A stretch of 64,000 nt of DNA from Phycisphaerales bacterium (GTDB taxonomy: Bacteria; Planctomycetota; Phycisphaerae; Phycisphaerales; UBA5793), in assembly GCA_020852515.1 (NCBI GenBank), contig JADZAS010000003.1, positions 23,787 to 87,786 on the forward strand. Direction: 5' to 3'. Position 1 is the stretch's first letter, and every line of letters starts with the position of its first letter. Under the pieces are notes generated by a model, which was not told where the DNA came from, ran no database searches, and was given only the letters and a program-made list of their open reading frames with translations. Made by a program: the position numbers and the translations under genes. Below are positions 9,555-17,787 of the stretch, in pieces.

Positions 9555-10169
9555 ATGAGTCGGAGGGAACACTGGGATGCGGTGTACCGCAGCAAGCGCG
9601 ACGCGGAGCTGAGCTGGTTCCAGGCGATGCCGGTCGTGTCCCTATCGCTGATCGAGGCGATCAGCCCGCCGCCATGCCGCGTGATCGATGTCGGAGGCGG
9701 CCAGTCCGCGCTCGCGCGCGAACTGTTGTCGCGCGGAATTGAATCTGTGACGGTACTGGACATCGCCAGCGCCGCCATCGAGCGGGGCCGGGCTCGCCTC
9801 GGGCCGGATCACGACTGGGTCAACTGGATCGTGGCCGACGTGCTCGAGGATCCCGAACTCGGAAAGGTCGATCTGTGGCACGATCGCGCGGTGTTCCACT
9901 TCCTGACCGAGGCGGAGCAGAGGTGCCGTTACGTCGCGGCCGCCAGCCGCGCGGTAGGCCCGGGTGGTCACGCGATCGTCGCGACCTTCGCGCTCACGGG
10001 CCCCGAGATATGCAGCGGCCTGCCGGTGTGCCGTTATGACGCGCGGCGTTTGGCAGTCGAGTTCGGCCCGGCCTTCCGGCTGATTCGTTCGACCGAGGAG
10101 GCCCACACCACGCCGTCGGGGAAGACCCAGGACTTCGTGTACGCACTCCTGGCCCGCGAAAGGGTCTGA
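9555..10169 (+). CDS. Class I SAM-dependent methyltransferase
   Basis: A 204-residue cytoplasmic methyltransferase of unknown substrate. Motif I reads RVIDVGGGQSALARELLSRG, followed by VTVLDIASAAIERGRAR (motif II acidic residue) and VDLWHDRAVFHFLTEAEQRCRYVAAASRAVGPGGHAIVATFA, typical of the small-molecule type methyltransferases. The C-terminal part (TTPSGKTQDFVYALLARE) is also characteristic of this subfamily. The start at 9555 has an AGAAGGAG site 6-7 bases upstream. It stands alone between two repeat-containing regions. Confidence 0.85.
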   Translation: MSRREHWDAVYRSKRDAELSWFQAMPVVSLSLIEAISPPPCRVIDVGGGQSALARELLSRGIESVTVLDIASAAIERGRARLGPDHDWVNWIVADVLEDPELGKVDLWHDRAVFHFLTEAEQRCRYVAAASRAVGPGGHAIVATFALTGPEICSGLPVCRYDARRLAVEFGPAFRLIRSTEEAHTTPSGKTQDFVYALLARERV

Positions 10170-10565
10170 TCGACAACAAGGATGGTCGTTTGCGCGAGCT
10201 CTATGAGGCGGCCCGTTGAGGTCCGGGTTGCGCGGCGGCAGATGGCGCACCCTGGCACTCACTGTTTCGCTCGATCCGCTTGCGCACTTGGCGCGAAAGA
10301 TGTCCCACTACCGCGATGTCGCCGGGTTTGCGTTGAGGCATTGGCACCTGGCTCGATGAGTGCTCGGATGCAGTTGCGCGATCTCCGCGAGCGCAACTGG
10401 GGGCCTTGCGCTCGTTCCAGTGGAGCCGACCTCCTCATAGCTCCGGCACAGGTCGAAGAGAGACTCGCCGAGAATCTTGGCGCACCGTGATCGCTTGGGC
10501 GGCAAGGAGCGTGGTGTCCGGGAATTGCTCTTGGGAGAGGTGGGATACCCGAAGGGGGTAGATTC

Positions 10566-10738
10566 CCTGAACCGTCAGGGCGATCGCGTTCTCGTCATTC
10601 CCGCCCAGGCGGGAATCCAGTCGCGCTGGACGTACCTGTGTCAATCGCCAAAACCGGTTCGCATGGGCGTTCCAACCTTGCTGGATGCCCGCCTTCGCGG
10701 GCATGACGACGAAAACGCGATTGCCCTGCCTGAACCGT
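10566..10738. repeat. 153-bp palindromic element with 10-bp flanking direct repeats
   Basis: Imperfect inverted repeats of about 45 bases (10576-10620 and 10681-10728) contain the palindromic core CCCGCCCAGGCGGGAATCCA and its partner TGGATGCCCGCCTTCGCGGG. Both translate as the widespread intergenic signatures VIPAQAGIQ and MPAFAGMT. The element is bounded by the direct repeat CCTGAACCGT at 10566-10575 and again at 10729-10738, which looks like a target-site duplication. It carries no gene. The rest of the 10170-10784 gap shows nothing else I can identify. Confidence 0.7.
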
Positions 10739-10784
10739 CCAATGCCGAGCCGGGTCGGCTCTCCCCTCCTATGCTTCCGAGGCG

Positions 10785-11249
10785 ATGAACACATCTCAAA
10801 CACTCCGGGTTCTGCTCGCGCTTATGGTGGCGTTCTTGTCGCCCGCATGGTGCTGTTGCCGGATCGCGCAGGCGTCTCACTGTTCAAGCGACCCGATCGA
10901 GCGGGCCATCGAAGGTGCGCATCATGATGGTCAGCATGAAGATCGCGAGCGAGTCGTTTGCCATGCGGAGCAATCAAGCAGCCAACAGCCTTGCGACCGA
11001 GACGAACCGGGCGACACTGGATGCGGCTGCCAGAGCCACATGGTACAAGCCACCCTTGTCGCGGCCGAGGCCGTGCCTTCCGCACACCTGTTTCACTCTT
11101 TCTGTCTGCTGAGCGCGGCCGTTCCGACTGGCCTGATCGACTTCGATCGGGCGGGGTCAGAACACCGCTACAGACCCGCAGATCCAGCATTGGCGGGGAA
11201 GGTGCGCGCACAATCTCTCTATGCGCGCCATTGCCTGCTTCTGGTCTAG
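10785..11249 (+). CDS. Exported Cys/His-rich protein, first gene of the copper cluster
   Basis: A 154-residue protein of unknown function. The N-terminus is a signal peptide (LRVLLALMVAFLSPAWCCC) and the mature part has many Cys and His (HHDGQHEDRERVVCHAEQ, QPCDRDEPGDTGCGCQSHM), consistent with metal binding outside the cytoplasm. The C-terminus ends ARHCLLLV. A TATGCT box lies nine bases before the ATG, so the transcript may have almost no leader. The next gene starts 180 bases downstream. It heads the plus-strand metal cluster in the same way as the Cys-rich protein at 7152-7580 heads the czc operon. Confidence 0.65.
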   Translation: MNTSQTLRVLLALMVAFLSPAWCCCRIAQASHCSSDPIERAIEGAHHDGQHEDRERVVCHAEQSSSQQPCDRDEPGDTGCGCQSHMVQATLVAAEAVPSAHLFHSFCLLSAAVPTGLIDFDRAGSEHRYRPADPALAGKVRAQSLYARHCLLLV

Positions 11250-11430
11250 CCGCGTCCACGCCGCCCGAGTGATGCCCATCGCACAGCCATAAGGGCCGTG
11301 CCATGTTCATCCTATTCACCTCGTCGGCGCGACCGCAGCGGCACGCGCCTCACCACACCGCAGTTCGATCACGCTTGCCCGGAAGTACCGTGCAAGGAAC
11401 GACATTCCCCCAGTCCTCTAAGGAGTACCC

Positions 11431-12240
11431 ATGTTTGCTTGCCCGACATCAACACGAAGTGCATCACGACTCATCGCCACCAGCGCCGTCGCGTTGGCCA
11501 GCCTGAGTCTGGCGGCCTCGCCTGTGCTGGCGCAGCACAGCGGCCACAATTCGGTGCCGAACGCCGCTCCCCACACCCAACCCCGGAACGATCCGGCCAA
11601 GGAGATCAAGTCCGATCCCTACCCGCTCGACACTTGCCCCGTCTCCGGCGAGAAACTGGGCTCGATGGGGGAATCGATCGTGAAGGTGTACGACGGCCGC
11701 GAGGTGCGCTTCTGCTGCGGCGGCTGCGTCAAGAAGTTCGAAGCCGACAAGGAGGGCTACTGGAAAAAAGTTGACGAAGAGATCGTCAAGGCCCAGTTGC
11801 CCTTCTACCCGCTGACGGATTGCCCGATCCGGGGCGGCAAACTCGGGTCCATGGGGGAGCCGGTCAACTACGTCTACAACAACCGCCTCGTGCGCTTCTG
11901 CTGCGAGGATTGCCTGCCCAAGTTCCTCAATGACCCGAAGCCGACGCTTGCCAAACTCGACGAGGCTGTACTGAAACAGCAGCGCGAGCACTACCCGATC
12001 GCCACCTGTCTGGTATCGGGCGAGGCGTTCGGCGGCGACATGGGCGAGCCGATCGATCGCGTGTACAACAACCACCTCGTTCGCTTTTGCTGCAAGGGGT
12101 GCATCAAGGATTTTGAGAAGACGCCGGCGAGGTTCCTTGGCATCATTGATGAAGCGTGGAAGAAGCAGGGTGGAATGCCCGGCGAGGCCCACGCGGGGAA
12201 CAAAGAGGGCCAACACGAGGGCGGGCACGGGGATCGCTGA
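11431..12240 (+). CDS. Exported triple YHS/TRASH-like metal-binding protein
   Basis: A 269-residue periplasmic protein with a signal peptide (about residues 1-31, ending SPVLA) and three tandem copies of a ~55-residue module. Each module pairs a CPVSG-like element (TCPVSGEKLGSMGE, DCPIRGGKLGSMGE, TCLVSGEAFGGDMGE) with a Y-N/D-G/N-R/H-LVRFCC..C element (RFCCGGCVKKF, RFCCEDCLPKF, RFCCKGCIKDF). This is the YHS/TRASH-type treble-clef metal-binding pattern found in copper-handling proteins. The ATG at 11431 has a TAAGGAG site 6 bases upstream. Likely role: periplasmic copper storage or delivery, inferred from the motifs and from the multicopper oxidase and copper ATPase in the same cluster. Confidence 0.8.
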   Translation: MFACPTSTRSASRLIATSAVALASLSLAASPVLAQHSGHNSVPNAAPHTQPRNDPAKEIKSDPYPLDTCPVSGEKLGSMGESIVKVYDGREVRFCCGGCVKKFEADKEGYWKKVDEEIVKAQLPFYPLTDCPIRGGKLGSMGEPVNYVYNNRLVRFCCEDCLPKFLNDPKPTLAKLDEAVLKQQREHYPIATCLVSGEAFGGDMGEPIDRVYNNHLVRFCCKGCIKDFEKTPARFLGIIDEAWKKQGGMPGEAHAGNKEGQHEGGHGDR

Positions 12241-12260
12241 TGACGCGCGGAGGTGTCGAG

Positions 12261-13103
12261 ATGAGAGTTCGATCGCACTGCTCTGCCGCGCTGATCAGCC
12301 TGGTGCTGCTCATGCAGGCCGCGATGGGGTCCAGCGCGCTGTGCGCGCTGGACCTCGATCCGGCGCAAACGTCAGATCCGCCTGCAGGCAACGCCATGTG
12401 CCCCGTGATCACTGACGAGCCGATCGATCCGGAGATCTACTCTGAGTACCAGGGGCGCCGAGTGTACTTCTGTTGCCAGAAGTGCAAACGCCAGTTTGAT
12501 CGTGGTCCTGAGCCGTTCATGGTCAACCTCGCGGCGCTTGACGTCGACGTGAACCACGAGCCGCTGAGCGACTCCCCGGTCGGAAGTACCGAGCAACCGG
12601 AGCAGCACCTCCATGAGGAGGAGCATGCTGATGACTCGCATGACCTTGATCACGGCACCGGACTCTGGCCGACCCTGAAGTGGATCGGAAAGTTCCATCC
12701 CGCAACGGTTCACTTTCCGATCGGGTTGCTCCTCGCGGCGTTCATCGCCGAGTGCCTGTTCATCGCCACGCGCCGCCAGTGGTTTGATGAAGCGGGTCGC
12801 TTTTGTCTGTGGGGCGGCGCGATTGGGGCCGTGGTTGCCGCGCTACTTGGCTGGTTGTTCGGCGGCATTCAACTCGTAGACGAGGATTGGCTGCTCACCA
12901 CTCACCGCTGGGCCGGGAGCGGAACGGCGCTCGTCTCCGTCATCGTGCTGGCGCTGAGCGAACGGCTGAGGTGGCGCCATCCCGGTATGAGCAGGGGATG
13001 GCTCCGCATGTCGCTTGCCGCCGTAGCGCTGCTGGCCGCCGCCGCCGGGTACTTTGGTGGAGCGCTCGTCTATGGCCTCAATCACTATTCGTGGTCATCA
13101 TGA
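12261..13103 (+). CDS. YHS-like domain plus DUF2231-type membrane protein
   Basis: A 280-residue protein. After a signal peptide (VRSHCSAALISLVLLMQAA) there is one YHS/TRASH-like module (NAMCPVITDEPIDPE...RRVYFCCQKCKRQF), then a His/Glu/Asp-rich linker (HLHEEEHADDSHDLDHG), then a C-terminal membrane domain of about four helices beginning KWIGKFHPATVHFPIGLLLA, the DUF2231 signature. The ATG at 12261 is chosen for its GGAGGTG site; an ATG at 12240 overlapping the previous stop is possible. It is a fusion of a soluble metal-binding module to a membrane domain, probably acting in copper handling at the inner membrane. Confidence 0.8.
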   Translation: MRVRSHCSAALISLVLLMQAAMGSSALCALDLDPAQTSDPPAGNAMCPVITDEPIDPEIYSEYQGRRVYFCCQKCKRQFDRGPEPFMVNLAALDVDVNHEPLSDSPVGSTEQPEQHLHEEEHADDSHDLDHGTGLWPTLKWIGKFHPATVHFPIGLLLAAFIAECLFIATRRQWFDEAGRFCLWGGAIGAVVAALLGWLFGGIQLVDEDWLLTTHRWAGSGTALVSVIVLALSERLRWRHPGMSRGWLRMSLAAVALLAAAAGYFGGALVYGLNHYSWSS

Positions 13104-13119
13104 TCCAAGGAAGCCTGAA

Positions 13120-13797
13120 ATGCAACCTGCAAGAAACTTGTCTGTCTTCGTCTTGATCGGAATGACGCCGCAACCTGCCGGCGATGAGCAGCAGCCGGGG
13201 CACGAGCAAGGCCAGGATGACGCAGCGCAGACTCAGCCGGCCATGAACGGACAGAAGGATGGTGACCATGATTACGCCGCGGGGTCGGAAGAGCACGCGC
13301 CCTTCGGTACCGGGAGCGCCGAAGAGGATCACGACCACGCCACGCACGAGCACGGATCCGGCCCGCGTTGGCTGAACTGGTTAGGCCGCTTCCATCCGCC
13401 GATGACGACGTTCCCCATCGGCGACCTTATCGCCGGCGCTGTGGCGGAGGCACTGTTGCTGATCAGCCGCCGACCGGAATTCGACCATGTCGCTCGCTAC
13501 TGCGTCGCCTTCGCGGCGGTGTCGGGGATCGTGGCCGGCATTCTCGGGTGGTTCTTCGCGGGCATCCGGTTCACCGACCCCGAGGCGCTCCTAGGCATCC
13601 ACCGCTGGCTCGGCACCGTGACCGTGCTCTGGTTAATTGTGCTGTTCTGGGTGAGCGAGCGGGCACGGCGACCTGCGCAGGCATGGGCTAAAGGCTGGTA
13701 TCACTTCCTCCTGTTCGCCGGAACTGCGCTTGTGCTCACAACGGGTTTTTTCGGCGGCTCGATGGTGTACGGCCTAGACCACTTCGCTCGTTCCTGA
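13120..13797 (+). CDS. DUF2231-type membrane protein, paralogue of the preceding gene
   Basis: A 225-residue membrane protein. The N-terminal ~85 residues are hydrophilic and rich in Gln, Asp and His (HEQGQDDAAQTQPAM, HDHATHEHGSGP). The C-terminal membrane domain begins LNWLGRFHPPMTTFPIGDLI and matches the one encoded just upstream, including the paired motifs GWFFAGIRFTDPEALLGIHRW and GFFGGSMVYGLDH. It has lost the YHS-like module of its neighbour, so the pair arose by tandem duplication. It follows that gene by 16 bases. Function is unknown; metal handling is inferred from the neighbours and the His content. Confidence 0.75.
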   Translation: MQPARNLSVFVLIGMTPQPAGDEQQPGHEQGQDDAAQTQPAMNGQKDGDHDYAAGSEEHAPFGTGSAEEDHDHATHEHGSGPRWLNWLGRFHPPMTTFPIGDLIAGAVAEALLLISRRPEFDHVARYCVAFAAVSGIVAGILGWFFAGIRFTDPEALLGIHRWLGTVTVLWLIVLFWVSERARRPAQAWAKGWYHFLLFAGTALVLTTGFFGGSMVYGLDHFARS

Positions 13798-13846
13798 ACG
13801 AACCGCCAAGGTTTATCGAACGCACTCGCACCAACCGGAGGCTCTC

Positions 13847-14260
13847 ATGACCAAACCACTCTTGATCGCGACAATCCTGGCACTGGGCGGCTGCGCCGCG
13901 TCGTACACGGAACCGTCGCTTCCCGCCGATCATCCGGCGAGCGTCGCCGCAGAAGAGGCGCCTTTGCCCACACGTTGGACCACGCTGGATCTTGTGGCGG
14001 CGGATCCCCTGGGGCCGATGCCAGGCGAGCCCGCGATGGACCATGCCGGCCACGGTGCGGACGAGAAGGCCGCGCCGCCGCAGCCAGAGGCAGGCGAGCA
14101 CAAACACGAGACGCCGCCCCCTGCGGCGACCGCAGGGGGCGCCGCGCCGGCGGTGTACTCATGCCCCATGCACCCCGAGGTGACCTCGGACAAACCCGAT
14201 CAGCGCTGTCCCAAGTGCGGCATGAATCTTGAGAAGCATGACGGAGGGAAGCAGCCATGA
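13847..14260 (+). CDS. Lipoprotein with heavy-metal-binding (HMBD) domain
   Basis: A 137-residue lipoprotein with lipobox LGG-C16. The middle is a flexible His/Glu/Pro-rich stretch (DHAGHGADEKAAPPQ, EHKHETPPPAATAG). The C-terminus carries the heavy-metal-binding domain found at the N-terminus of many copper and RND efflux proteins: YSCPMHPEVTSDKPDQRCPKCGMNL, a CxMHP plus CPKCGM motif. An AACCGGAGG site precedes the ATG. Its last bases overlap the next start codon (ATGA), so the two are translationally coupled. Likely a periplasmic or outer-membrane-tethered metal scavenger. Confidence 0.85.
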   Translation: MTKPLLIATILALGGCAASYTEPSLPADHPASVAAEEAPLPTRWTTLDLVAADPLGPMPGEPAMDHAGHGADEKAAPPQPEAGEHKHETPPPAATAGGAAPAVYSCPMHPEVTSDKPDQRCPKCGMNLEKHDGGKQP

Positions 14261-15744
14261 GATCGAGGTGCCTTCTCGTCGTGCCCTTGGCGTCGACTCT
14301 GGCTCTGTCCTCAGGATTGTCAGGGTGCGCGAGCATGAAGCCGGGCCTGGGCTTTGATGACGTGCGGCAGGGCGCAAGCGATCGCACGGGAATGCGCGTC
14401 CACTGGAACAATGGGTCGCCCGAGGACAAGGAGGTCGCCGCTGCGGTGAGCGCCATGCTCGAAGAGGAACTGACCGCCGACGAAGCGGCTCAGATCGCGC
14501 TGCTCAACAACCGTGAACTCCAGGCTGTGTATGAGGAACTCAATCTCGCGCAGGCGGATTTGGTGCAGGCGGGCCTGCTCCGCAATCCCATACTGAGCGG
14601 CGAGGTCCGCTTTGGTGTCAACGAGGCCGGGACGGGTGCGGTCATCGACCTCACGCAGGACTTCGTGAGCCTGCTCTATATGCCGCTTCGCAAGGGACGG
14701 GCCGAGGCCGCTTTCGAGGCGGCCAAGCTCCGCGTGACGGCCGCGGTAGTGGATATGGCCGCCGAGGTGCGTGAGGCGTTCTACGAGTATCAGGCGGCGC
14801 AGCAGACGCGTGAGATGCGGCAGACCGTAATGGAGGCGACGGCGGCCTCCTACGAACTGGCCAAGCGGCTCCGGGCGGCGGGGAACAACCGCGACCTTGA
14901 CGTCACGAACGAGCGCGACCTGCACGAGCAGGCCAAGGTCGATCTTGCACTCGCGCAGGAGAATGTTGTGCTCGCGAGGGAGCGGCTCAATGCGCTCATG
15001 GGGCTGTGGGGCAAGCAGACGCAGTGGCGCGCGGCATCACGGCTCCCGGCTGTTCCCGATGAAGAGATGATGGCCGAGGGACTTGAACGGCGGGCCATCG
15101 AGGCGAGCCTGGATCTCGGCGTCGCCCGCCGTGAGATCGAGATTGCGGCCCGGTCGATCGGTATCGCCAAGCCTTTCGGTTGGCTCACGGACATCGAGGT
15201 TGGCGCGGCGGCCGAGCGCGAGGTGGAGGGTGGCTGGTCCGTCGGGCCGTCGCTCTCGCTGCCCGTCCCGCTCTTTGACCAGGGACAGGGAGCGGTCAGC
15301 AAGGCGCAGGCCCAACTGAGCCAGGCGCGCGCGCACTACCATGCGCGCGCGGTGGAAGTCCGCTCCCGAGCGCGGGCGGCGCACAGCATTGTGGTTTCCT
15401 CACGCGACCGCGCCAGATACTACGAACAGATCATCCTGCCGCTTCGACAGCAGCTCGTGGAGCAGACCCAGCTCCAATACAACGCGATGCAGGTCTCGGC
15501 GTTCCAGTTGCTCGAGGCGAAGCGCAACCAGATCGCCGGTGGGGCCGACTACATCGAGTCGCTCCGCGACTACTGGGTCGCCCGCACCAGACTTGAGCAG
15601 ATTCTGAGCGGACGTCTGACGGCGTTCGAAGGCACCGGGGCGGCGGCGGCCAGCGCCACGCCGCACACCGGGATCGGCGAAGAAGCCGCTCGCCCACTCC
15701 AGCACCGCCACACCGGCACCCGCCCCGTCGCCAGTCCCGAGTAA
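14257..15744 (+). CDS. TolC-family outer-membrane lipoprotein
   Basis: A 495-residue outer-membrane efflux-type protein with lipobox LSG-C24. It has the two OEP repeats: the first starts near residue 75 (LTADEAAQIALLNNRELQAV) with NLAQADLVQAGLLRNPILSG, the second near residue 280 with RREIEIAARSIGIAKPFGWL and the later SKAQAQLSQARAHYHARAVE. No RND pump or adaptor follows it here; instead it is translationally coupled to the HMBD lipoprotein before it and followed by a multicopper oxidase. It may serve as a copper outer-membrane component, as CopB/PcoB-type proteins do in other copper operons, or may pair with a pump encoded elsewhere. Confidence 0.88.
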   Translation: MRSRCLLVVPLASTLALSSGLSGCASMKPGLGFDDVRQGASDRTGMRVHWNNGSPEDKEVAAAVSAMLEEELTADEAAQIALLNNRELQAVYEELNLAQADLVQAGLLRNPILSGEVRFGVNEAGTGAVIDLTQDFVSLLYMPLRKGRAEAAFEAAKLRVTAAVVDMAAEVREAFYEYQAAQQTREMRQTVMEATAASYELAKRLRAAGNNRDLDVTNERDLHEQAKVDLALAQENVVLARERLNALMGLWGKQTQWRAASRLPAVPDEEMMAEGLERRAIEASLDLGVARREIEIAARSIGIAKPFGWLTDIEVGAAAEREVEGGWSVGPSLSLPVPLFDQGQGAVSKAQAQLSQARAHYHARAVEVRSRARAAHSIVVSSRDRARYYEQIILPLRQQLVEQTQLQYNAMQVSAFQLLEAKRNQIAGGADYIESLRDYWVARTRLEQILSGRLTAFEGTGAAAASATPHTGIGEEAARPLQHRHTGTRPVASPE

Positions 15745-15767
15745 TTCATCCTCAGCGAGGCTCCCCC

Positions 15768-17318
15768 ATGAGCACCAAGATAACCGCAGACGCAGGACAC
15801 ACGCAACGCACTTTGACGCGCCGCGACGTGCTCGCCACGAGCGCATTGGCGGGCAGCGCGATGCTCCTCGCCGGGCGAGCCGGCGCACAGCCGCCACAGC
15901 CCGACCCCAACCAATCGGAGCCGGCCCCACCCCAGCCCGACAAAGACTTCAAGTCCAAGGAGGACAACCCGGCGCGCGAAAACGTGCCGCCCGGCCACGA
16001 GCACTTTCCGCCCGGCGAACCAGGGAAGGACTACACGCCGGTCGTCGTCCCCAACGGCTGGACACTCCCGTACAAGGTGGTGGACGGCGTCAAGGTCTTT
16101 CACCTCGTCGCGGAGGAGGTCGAGCACGAGTTCGCGCCCGGGCTTAAGGCGACGTGCTGGGGGTACAACGGAGGCGTCCACGGGCCGGTGATCGAGGTGG
16201 TCGAGGGCGACCGTGTTCGCATCTTTGTCACCAACAAGCTCACCGCTCCCACCACGATCCACTGGCACGGCGTGCTCCTGCCCAGCGGCATGGACGGCGT
16301 CGGAGGACTCTCGCAGAAGGCGATCCTGCCGGGCGAAACGTTCATGTACGAGTTCACGCTCGTGCAGCATGGCACGCTCATGTACCACAGCCACCACGAT
16401 GAGATGACCCAGATGGGCCTGGGCCTGACCGGCATGTTTGTCATCCACCCGCGCAATCCCAAGGGCCCTCGCCCTGACCGGGACTTTGTCCTCTTACTGC
16501 ACGAGTGGAAGATCGACGTCGGCGCCAAGCGGCCCGACCCGAACGAAATGACCGACTTCAACATCCTGACCTTCAACGCCAAGGCGTTCCCGGGCACGCA
16601 ACCGCTGATCGCCAAGCGTGGGGACCGGATTCGCATTCGCATCGGCAATCTCAGCGCAATGAGCCACCATCCGATCCATCTGCATGGGTACTACTTCATG
16701 ATCACCGAGACTGATGGCGGCACGATCCCCGATGCCGGACAGTGGCCCGAGACCACGGTGCTCCTTCCCGTCGGAAGCACCCGCACCGTCGAGTTCACGG
16801 CTGACAACCCGGGCGACTGGGCCATGCACTGTCACATGACCCATCACCTCATGAACCAGATGGGAGAGGGGCTGCCAAACATGATCGGGGTCGATACCCG
16901 TGGCTTGGACAAGCAGGTTCGCAACCTCCTCCCCGACTACATGGCGATGGGACAGACGGGCATGGGTGACATGGGCACCATGGGCATGAAGGTTCCCGAC
17001 AACAGCATTCCGATGCTCGGCGCGATCGGTCCCAAGGACGAGATCACGATGGGCGGGATGTTCACGATCCTCAAGGTGCGAGAAACCCTCTCGAACTACG
17101 ACGAGGATCCCGGCTGGTACGCCGATCCGCCGGGCACGCTCGCTTCGCTCGCTGCGGCCGAAGCACTCCGACAGAACAGCGTGGCGAACGACGGGAGCAC
17201 TGCGCCCAGAGCGACTGCCGAGGCGATGCGGTCGTGGCCACAGGCAGATCCTGGACGGCTGCACACGCCGTCCGAGAGTCACCGCAATCATGGCAGTCAC
17301 GATGGAGGTGGGCGATGA
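15768..17318 (+). CDS. Tat-exported multicopper oxidase
   Basis: A 516-residue periplasmic multicopper oxidase, probably oxidising Cu(I) to the less toxic Cu(II). The N-terminus is a twin-arginine signal (LTRRDVLATSALAGSAMLLA). All four copper-ligand motifs are present: H165-W-H167-G, H207-S-H209-H, H301-P-I-H304-L-H306 and H354-C-H356-xxx-H360. The region 375-415 is Met-rich (MAMGQTGMGDMGTMGMKVP), as in copper-resistance oxidases that take Cu(I) from Met clusters. A Pro-rich linker of about 60 residues follows the signal. Its stop overlaps the start of the HMA protein gene. Confidence 0.93.
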   Translation: MSTKITADAGHTQRTLTRRDVLATSALAGSAMLLAGRAGAQPPQPDPNQSEPAPPQPDKDFKSKEDNPARENVPPGHEHFPPGEPGKDYTPVVVPNGWTLPYKVVDGVKVFHLVAEEVEHEFAPGLKATCWGYNGGVHGPVIEVVEGDRVRIFVTNKLTAPTTIHWHGVLLPSGMDGVGGLSQKAILPGETFMYEFTLVQHGTLMYHSHHDEMTQMGLGLTGMFVIHPRNPKGPRPDRDFVLLLHEWKIDVGAKRPDPNEMTDFNILTFNAKAFPGTQPLIAKRGDRIRIRIGNLSAMSHHPIHLHGYYFMITETDGGTIPDAGQWPETTVLLPVGSTRTVEFTADNPGDWAMHCHMTHHLMNQMGEGLPNMIGVDTRGLDKQVRNLLPDYMAMGQTGMGDMGTMGMKVPDNSIPMLGAIGPKDEITMGGMFTILKVRETLSNYDEDPGWYADPPGTLASLAAAEALRQNSVANDGSTAPRATAEAMRSWPQADPGRLHTPSESHRNHGSHDGGGR

Positions 17319-17548
17319 GAACAACACTTGTGATCGAAGGCATGCGCTGCGCCGGCTGCGCTGGCAACGTCGAAGGAGCTCTGCGGCACGTGAAAGGCGT
17401 TGAGGGTGTGCAGGTCAGCCTGGAAAACAAGCGCGCGATTGTCATGCACGCCAGCGCCGTTACGCCGGAATCGCTGGCCGCTACCGTCAACAACATCGGC
17501 TACAGGGCCAACATTGCGCCCGGCGGTCAGCAGGAGATACGCCGATGA
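17315..17548 (+). CDS. HMA-domain copper chaperone
   Basis: A 77-residue single heavy-metal-associated domain with the GMRCAGCAGNVEGAL metal site (CxxC) and the usual ferredoxin-like strand VIEGMRC...VQVSLENKRAIV...NNIGY. It lacks a signal peptide, so it should act in the cytoplasm, handing Cu(I) to the ATPase or a sensor. The ATG at 17315 has a GGAGGTG site 5 bases upstream and overlaps the oxidase stop (ATGA). The next gene overlaps its own stop in the same way. Confidence 0.92.
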   Translation: MRTTLVIEGMRCAGCAGNVEGALRHVKGVEGVQVSLENKRAIVMHASAVTPESLAATVNNIGYRANIAPGGQQEIRR

Positions 17549-17763
17549 CGAAGCAACACGCGGACTCGCCACAGAGCAGCGCACATCGTCAGAACGACAC
17601 TCACTACATCCGCCTGATGTTGATGGCCGCGAGGACGAGCATGATGGACCAAATGATGGGCGGCATGGGCGGAGGCGGAATGTACTGGCACCCACCCGGC
17701 ACCGTAGCGAGCCCGGCGACGCAGCAGGAACTCGCTCGCGATGGAGTTGGTAATACAGGTTGA
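17545..17763 (+). CDS. Small Met/Gly-rich protein
   Basis: A 72-residue protein of no recognised family. The centre is Met-rich (LMLMAARTSMMDQMMGGMGG), a pattern associated with Cu(I) binding, and the C-terminus is polar. It has no clear signal peptide. The start overlaps the HMA gene stop (ATGA) and has an AGGAG site, so it is very likely translated together with that gene. Placement between a copper chaperone and a regulatory phosphatase suggests a copper-related role, but this is only inference. Confidence 0.6.
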   Translation: MTKQHADSPQSSAHRQNDTHYIRLMLMAARTSMMDQMMGGMGGGGMYWHPPGTVASPATQQELARDGVGNTG

Positions 17764-17787
17764 CACCTCCTGAGGAGCACCTGAAGC

